Assembly (NCBI GenBank): GCA_005877675.1
Contig: VBNZ01000042.1
Coordinates: 15,998-26,541, forward strand
Length of the DNA stretch: 10,544 bases
DNA from: Gammaproteobacteria bacterium
Lineage (GTDB): Bacteria > Pseudomonadota > Gammaproteobacteria > Xanthomonadales > Rhodanobacteraceae
Reading direction: 5' to 3'
The notes under the pieces were generated by a model. It made no database searches, was not told the origin of the DNA, and saw nothing but the letters and a program-made list of their open reading frames with translations. Shown here in pieces: positions 6,238 through 10,544 of the stretch. Position numbers and translations under genes: made by a program. The stretch's first letter is position 1, and the number at the start of each line of letters is the position of its first letter.

Positions 6238-7518
6238 TCATTTTCCGCGCGCAAACGTTTCTTCCACGCTGCTGAAGGCGGAGAGTCCGCCTGCTCGCTG
6301 TTCAGGCATGCCAGTCGCAAACCACACCACGCCTGTGCCGCGTTCGCGGTCCAACCACATGCCTGCCTGCACCCCATAAGCCGTGCCGGAGTGACCGATG
6401 CGAGCGACATGGTCGCCGAACGGATCGTCGCGACAACCTTCGGCACGCGTGGCGAGGATCTGCATGCCTATGCCCCAGTGGCAGAAGAAGCCCGGCTGGT
6501 GGTCGTCGCTGTCCTCTTCGTAGGTCAGGCCGTTACGGCCGTCGTATTCCCACAGCGGAGTGGCCATTGCCCGCACCGATTCGGGGCGCAACAAGTGCTG
6601 GCCGTTGAGAGCGAGCGTGCCGTTGCCGAGCAGCATCATGCCGACGCGCGCGAGACCGGCGCCCGAAATGCGCAGGCCGCCTTGCGGCCCGAACAACGCG
6701 CCGTTTTCGCCCGGTCGATAGCGAGACAGATCGCAACTGCCGTCGCGTGCGGGCCTGACGAGGCAGTTCGGTTTGTGCCCGTGATTGTCGTCCACCACCG
6801 CTTTGCCGTCGGTGTTGTACTGCACCACTGATTGGGCGGCGGTCGCCTCGTTGCAGGTGGCCCAGCCGAAGCAGCCCTCAACGCCGAGCGGCTTGAGCAC
6901 CAAACGCTGCATGAGCCGATCGAAACGTTCGCCGGTGACGCGCTCCATTGCCTGCGCCGCCACAGGAAAATTGAGGTTGGTGTAACGAAAATACGTTCCG
7001 GGCGCGTGTTCGCCGTCCCAAGCGTGCGGGTTGTCGAGCGTATCGCGCAAGAGACCGTCCAGCGGCGTCTGCCAGTAGCCGGCCGCGTCGGTGAGACTGG
7101 AGCGATGCGACGTCAGCATGCGCAACGTGATCGGGACGTTCGGAAATGCAGGATTGCGCAAGTTCCACCCAAGATACCGGGAGACGTCGGCGTCCAGATT
7201 GAGTTTGCCGGCTTCGACCAGACGCATCACGCCGACGGTGGTGACCAGTTTGGAAATCGAGGCGACACGCACGGGATCGTTGGCGCTGATCTTGCGGGCG
7301 GCGGCCTTGTCGGCAAAACCATTGGTCTGAATGGAGGTGATGCCGTTGCGATCGAAGGCGATGCGCACTTTGGCGACGGGACTGTCCGCCTGGGCCGCAC
7401 CGGCAAAAAACAGGCCCGATATGCCACAGGCCCATATTCGTTGCCTCCATGCGCGACGAACGGCCGTGTGCATTCGTGCCGGCCCGCGCAACGCTGCACC
7501 GAATTGCCTATGCATCAT
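6238..7518 (-). CDS. Exported serine hydrolase, beta-lactamase / DD-peptidase fold
   Basis: This is a serine hydrolase of the class C beta-lactamase-related family, which includes esterases, D-aminopeptidases and DD-peptidases. Numbered from ATG 7518, the catalytic motifs are S-x-x-K as SISK (87-90), Y-x-N as YTN (179-181), and HSG in place of KTG (376-378), within IGHSGTAYG. All needed residues are present in 426 residues. An N-terminal signal peptide ends in AQA before DSPVAKV, so it acts in the periplasm. Six cysteines follow the signal peptide, which would allow disulfides. The ATG overlaps the upstream gltS stop as ATGA, implying translational coupling. A TTG at 7524 and an ATG at 7473 are other possible starts; the last would give a shorter, more typical signal peptide. 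True beta-lactamase activity is not implied: the HSG motif and the operon partners suit a peptidase, amidase or esterase better. Confidence 0.85.
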   Translation of the reverse strand: MMHRQFGAALRGPARMHTAVRRAWRQRIWACGISGLFFAGAAQADSPVAKVRIAFDRNGITSIQTNGFADKAAARKISANDPVRVASISKLVTTVGVMRLVEAGKLNLDADVSRYLGWNLRNPAFPNVPITLRMLTSHRSSLTDAAGYWQTPLDGLLRDTLDNPHAWDGEHAPGTYFRYTNLNFPVAAQAMERVTGERFDRLMQRLVLKPLGVEGCFGWATCNEATAAQSVVQYNTDGKAVVDDNHGHKPNCLVRPARDGSCDLSRYRPGENGALFGPQGGLRISGAGLARVGMMLLGNGTLALNGQHLLRPESVRAMATPLWEYDGRNGLTYEEDSDDHQPGFFCHWGIGMQILATRAEGCRDDPFGDHVARIGHSGTAYGVQAGMWLDRERGTGVVWFATGMPEQRAGGLSAFSSVEETFARGK

Positions 7519-8735
7519 CTCCAACCGTTGATGAATAATGTGATCACGATGGCGTTGGTGAAATCGATCAGGAAGGCGCCAACCAGCGGCGCGACAAGGA
7601 ACGCTCGCGGCGCCGGGCCGAAGCGTTCGGTCAACGAATCCATTACCGCCATCGCGTTGGCCGTGATGCCGAGCATGAAACCGGCGAAGCCGCCAGCCAT
7701 CACGGCGGCGTCATAGTCGCGCCCCATCAGCCGCAACAGGGGCCAGCACGAGAACGCCACGACGATGATCGTCTGCACCGCGAGATCGACCAGCAGCGGC
7801 GTTGCCACGCCGGCGAGCTCCCACAGATGCAGGTCCATCAGCGCGACAGCGAGAAACAGCGAGAGACAGATGCTGCCGATCGAGTCGATGCTTGGCAGCG
7901 ACAAGCCGAACCAGCCGAATCCATCGTCGAGATTGCGAATCAATGCGCCGACCAGCATCGCGCCGATGTAGCTCGGCATGGTCAGGTTGAGTGCATGCAG
8001 GCCTTCGCTGACCCAAGCGCCGAGGCCCATCGCCACGAGAAGCAGCACCAGGGTTTCGAGGCTGCGCTGGGTTCGCTCGGCTTCGGTGCCGACGGCAATC
8101 GTCGTTGCGGGGGCGGCCAGTGCGATCGATGCGACGCTGCCCGTCGTCTCCGATGACGAGCGAGGACGCGCGAGCTTGTAGCGCTCGATCAGCACTGTCG
8201 CCAGCGGCGCACCGACGATCGAGCCGATGACGATGCCCGCCATCGCCGAGGCCAGTGCGATGCTTTTCGCGCCGACGACACCGGCCTGCTCGAGCAACGG
8301 CGCGAACGCAAGCCCGGTAGCGGGGCCGCCGGCGAGTGTGGCCGATCCGGCGGCGACGCCGAACAGCGGATGCAGACCAAAGGCCTTGGCGATGCCGATG
8401 CCGACGACGTTCTGCACCACTGCAAGAAACGTCGCGAGCCCGAGGAATAGCGTGACCTGACGGCTGCTGATCCGAAGCAAACTCACGCTCGCGTTGAAAC
8501 CGATGCTGGTAAAGAACGCGATCATCAACGGCCTTTCAAGCGCCGTGTCGAATTGCACGGGCGTGAAATCCCAATGCCGGCAGACCAGCAGCACAAGCGC
8601 AACGACAAGGCCGCCAATCACCGAGGCAGGAATATTGAATCGCGCGAGCCACGGCAGCCGCTGGCGAATAGCGTAACCGACGAGCAGGCACAGCCCGCCG
8701 GCAGCCAAGGTCTGGATCGGATCGAGCGTCAGCAC
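7515..8735 (-). CDS. gltS: Sodium/glutamate symporter, GltS (ESS) family
   Basis: This is an inner-membrane secondary transporter of the GltS/ESS family, which couples glutamate entry to sodium. The 406-residue length is normal (E. coli GltS is about 400). Hydrophobic segments fill two halves split by a polar linker at about 188-225. Close family stretches include the N-terminal ERPLMIAFFTSIGFNASVSL, LSLFLAVALMDLHLWELAGV (291-310), MGRDYDAAVMAGG and LTERFGPAPRAFLVAPLVGA. The paired re-entrant-loop motifs differ from E. coli: GGPAT (136-140) where E. coli has GGHGT, and GFMLGIT (352-358) where it has GFGLGAT. Sodium-coupled transport is therefore likely, but strict glutamate specificity is less certain. 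The start is GTG 8735, 9 bases after the ggt stop, with only a weak ribosome binding site, so coupling to ggt is likely. It would import glutamate freed by GGT. Confidence 0.9.
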   Translation of the reverse strand: MLTLDPIQTLAAGGLCLLVGYAIRQRLPWLARFNIPASVIGGLVVALVLLVCRHWDFTPVQFDTALERPLMIAFFTSIGFNASVSLLRISSRQVTLFLGLATFLAVVQNVVGIGIAKAFGLHPLFGVAAGSATLAGGPATGLAFAPLLEQAGVVGAKSIALASAMAGIVIGSIVGAPLATVLIERYKLARPRSSSETTGSVASIALAAPATTIAVGTEAERTQRSLETLVLLLVAMGLGAWVSEGLHALNLTMPSYIGAMLVGALIRNLDDGFGWFGLSLPSIDSIGSICLSLFLAVALMDLHLWELAGVATPLLVDLAVQTIIVVAFSCWPLLRLMGRDYDAAVMAGGFAGFMLGITANAMAVMDSLTERFGPAPRAFLVAPLVGAFLIDFTNAIVITLFINGWR

Positions 8736-8744
8736 GTGCTGTCG

Positions 8745-10499
8745 TCAGCGAACGACTTGCACCTTGCCGAGGCCATCCTTGTGGCGAGGATCGCTGGCCG
8801 CCGTCTTGGTGTTTGTCGTCTTGTCCCAGACCACCACGTTCATGTTGCCCCACGTTTCCTTGTCGTCGATTTCGTAGCCCATGCTCTTGAGCTTTTCGAC
8901 TACGCCTGGGGGAAGGCTGCCGGGCTCGATGTCGATGCGGTCGGGCAGATACTGATGGTGAAAGCGCTTCTGCGCGGTGATTTCGGACGCGCTCTTGCCG
9001 TCCATGAACGCGAGCATGCCTTCGAGCACTTGGGTCATGATCGTCGAGCCGCCGGGGGAGCCTATGACGGCGAGACGATGCTCGCCGAGAACGAAGCTCG
9101 GTGTCATCGACGATAGCATGCGCTTGCCCGCGACAGGTGCGTTGGCGGAGCCGCCGATCAGTCCGAATGCGTTGGGTTTGCCGGGCACGAGCGCGAAGTC
9201 ATCCATCTCGTTGTTGAGCAGCACGCCGCTCTTGCCGGCGACGAAGGCGGAGCCCAGCGTGGTGTTGACCGTGCAGGTCATCGCCACCATGTTGCCCTCC
9301 TTGTCGATGATCGAGAGATGCGTGGTGTGCATGCCCGGTTCCGGCGCGTGCGCGGCTGGCAGCCACTCGGATTTTGTCGCCCGTTCGGGCAGGATGCTTT
9401 GACGCAATCCATCCGCATAGTAGGGCGACAGCAGCATGTCCATCGGCATCTTCACGAAATCCGGATCGCCAAGATATTCGTTGTGATCACGATATGCACG
9501 GCGCATCGCCTCGACTTCGTAGTGGATGCGGTGCGCCTGATCGAGGCTCTTCAGGTCGATGCCAGCCAGAATGTTCAGTACTTCGCCGACGACGACACCG
9601 CCGGACGAGGGTGGCGGCGCCGTGAGGATCTTGAAGCCGTTGTAGGTCAACTCGATCGGCGTGCGTTCCTTGGCCTGATAGCTCGCGAGATCGGCGGTCG
9701 CCCACGTACCGCCCGCTGCTTTGACGGCCGCGACCATTTCCTCGGCCACCTCGCCTTTGTAGAAACCGTCGGCGCCCTTTTGCGCGAATATCCTCAACGT
9801 GCGCGCCTGAGATTCGTCGCGGAAGATATCGTTTGTCGTCGGCGCCTTGCCGTTTGGGAAGAATTTGCTTGTCGATGCGGGATAGCGATGCAACACGTCG
9901 GCGCGGTAGGTGATCGATTTCGCCAACGCCGAGGTCGGATGGAACCCCTTTTCTGCCAGCTGGATGGCAGGTTCGACCGATTTCGTGAGCGGCAACTTGC
10001 CGTACTTCGCTGCAATGTAAGCAAGACCCGCGGGTGATCCCGGAATGCCCGCCGCCAACGGGCCGTTGAGCGAGGTGTCGCGATTGGGCGCACCGTCCGC
10101 GTTGAGATAGTCGCTTCCTTTCACGGCCGCGGGCGCCATTTCGCGCGCGTCGATGAAGACGTCTTTTCCGCTGGCTGCATCGTGGATCAACGCAAGGAAT
10201 CCGCCGCCGATACCGGACGCTTCGGGTTGCACCACCGACAACGACGTGGCGACCGCCACCGCTGCATCCATCGCGTTGCCGCCCGCGGCGAGAACCTTGA
10301 ATCCGGCTTCCGTGGCCAGCGCGTTGGCGCTGGCGATCGCGGCCGTTTTCGACGCGGTCTCGACCTCGCGGGCAAAAGCCGATGCATAGAACGCGAAGAC
10401 GGTTGCGGCCAAGAGGAATCGATGTGGCCACAGGCTGTGCCGCGGCTTCGTCCGGCAGGCTGGCTTTGTGCCTGATCGCGGTACAGGGCGGTTGCTCAT
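8745..10499 (-). CDS. ggt: Gamma-glutamyltransferase (gamma-glutamyltranspeptidase)
   Basis: This is a periplasmic N-terminal-nucleophile enzyme that cleaves the gamma-glutamyl bond of glutathione and related compounds, passing the glutamyl group to water or an amine. Residues are numbered from ATG 10505; subtract 2 for the chosen start. A signal peptide ends at SAFA (about 45). The expected substrate arginine is in AREMAP (R121). Self-cleavage should occur before T394 in HTTHLSIID, which becomes the nucleophile of the small subunit. Also present are VNTT (N414), NNEMDDF (431-437), the lid region LVPGKPNAFGLIGG, LSSM (S465, S466) and SPGGS (G485, G486). All catalytic and binding residues match the E. 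coli enzyme, and the length (584) is normal. The ATG at 10499 is preferred because GGAG lies 7 bases before it, against 1 base for the ATG at 10505. First gene of a minus-strand operon with gltS and the serine hydrolase. Confidence 0.95.
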   Translation of the reverse strand: MSNRPVPRSGTKPACRTKPRHSLWPHRFLLAATVFAFYASAFAREVETASKTAAIASANALATEAGFKVLAAGGNAMDAAVAVATSLSVVQPEASGIGGGFLALIHDAASGKDVFIDAREMAPAAVKGSDYLNADGAPNRDTSLNGPLAAGIPGSPAGLAYIAAKYGKLPLTKSVEPAIQLAEKGFHPTSALAKSITYRADVLHRYPASTSKFFPNGKAPTTNDIFRDESQARTLRIFAQKGADGFYKGEVAEEMVAAVKAAGGTWATADLASYQAKERTPIELTYNGFKILTAPPPSSGGVVVGEVLNILAGIDLKSLDQAHRIHYEVEAMRRAYRDHNEYLGDPDFVKMPMDMLLSPYYADGLRQSILPERATKSEWLPAAHAPEPGMHTTHLSIIDKEGNMVAMTCTVNTTLGSAFVAGKSGVLLNNEMDDFALVPGKPNAFGLIGGSANAPVAGKRMLSSMTPSFVLGEHRLAVIGSPGGSTIMTQVLEGMLAFMDGKSASEITAQKRFHHQYLPDRIDIEPGSLPPGVVEKLKSMGYEIDDKETWGNMNVVVWDKTTNTKTAASDPRHKDGLGKVQVVR

Positions 10500-10506
10500 G
10501 TTCATG

Positions 10507-10510
10507 CTCC
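10507..10510 (-). promoter_or_regulatory. Ribosome binding site of ggt
   Basis: On the minus strand GGAG lies 7 bases before the ATG at 10499 but only 1 base before the ATG at 10505. This spacing favours the downstream start. The promoter of the ggt operon is not identifiable in the 34 remaining bases of the window. Confidence 0.6.
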
Positions 10511-10544
10511 AATGGCTAAGTGTGGTCGACTTCGCTCGGGCATG

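Noticed and set aside
7515..7518. ATGA overlap as a possible sequencing error joining gltS and the hydrolase
   Set aside because: Both products end or begin with family-typical sequence (a complete GltS C-terminus and a signal peptide), so this is an ordinary coupled overlap.
9318..10037. 239-residue plus-strand open frame inside ggt
   Set aside because: Shadow of the intact ggt gene; no motif and no start signal.
1..10544. CRISPR array, insertion sequence, tRNA/rRNA gene, phage or defence system
   Set aside because: I saw no regularly spaced repeats, transposase, integrase, RNA gene or defence-type domain. The apparent novelty lies in gene combination and frame breaks.

Overview
The window is GC-rich and gene-dense. 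Its gene content points to a gammaproteobacterium of the Xanthomonadales / Rhodanobacteraceae type: a large Oar-like TonB-dependent receptor next to a TPR-sulfotransferase, a class IV aminotransferase, and a ggt-gltS pair. This assignment is inferred from protein families; there is no rRNA or other marker gene to fix the taxon.

Plus strand, 1-6152. A noncoding leader (1-326) precedes an Oar-like TonB-dependent outer-membrane receptor. Its reading frame is broken near 1410, giving fragments at 327-1475 and 1387-3408. A strong Rho-independent terminator follows at 3430-3457. After a 200-base stretch with repeat-like inverted structures comes a TPR protein with a C-terminal sulfotransferase domain. 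It is also broken, near 4130 (3659-4312 and 4128-5249). Thirty-nine bases later lies an intact D-alanine-type, PLP-dependent class IV aminotransferase (5289-6152).

Minus strand, 6238-10505. A tight three-gene operon runs towards the aminotransferase. Transcription order is gamma-glutamyltransferase (ggt), a GltS-family sodium/glutamate symporter 9 bases later, then an exported serine hydrolase of the beta-lactamase/DD-peptidase fold whose ATG overlaps the gltS stop. All three look intact.

How the genes may work together (inference). GGT in the periplasm would release glutamate from glutathione or gamma-glutamyl peptides, and the GltS-type carrier would import glutamate or a related acid. The aminotransferase could interconvert D-alanine and D-glutamate with 2-oxo acids, and the serine hydrolase may cleave a D-amino-acid-containing or ester/amide substrate. 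The receptor could admit a peptide-like ligand. The gene set therefore reads as peptide or gamma-glutamyl compound scavenging rather than defence or a mobile element.

The most notable observation is that both frame breaks have the same sense (+1). Both also seem to lack roughly 9 or more residues rather than a single base, so each looks like a short out-of-frame deletion or an assembly defect. No RNA gene, CRISPR array, insertion sequence or attachment site was seen.
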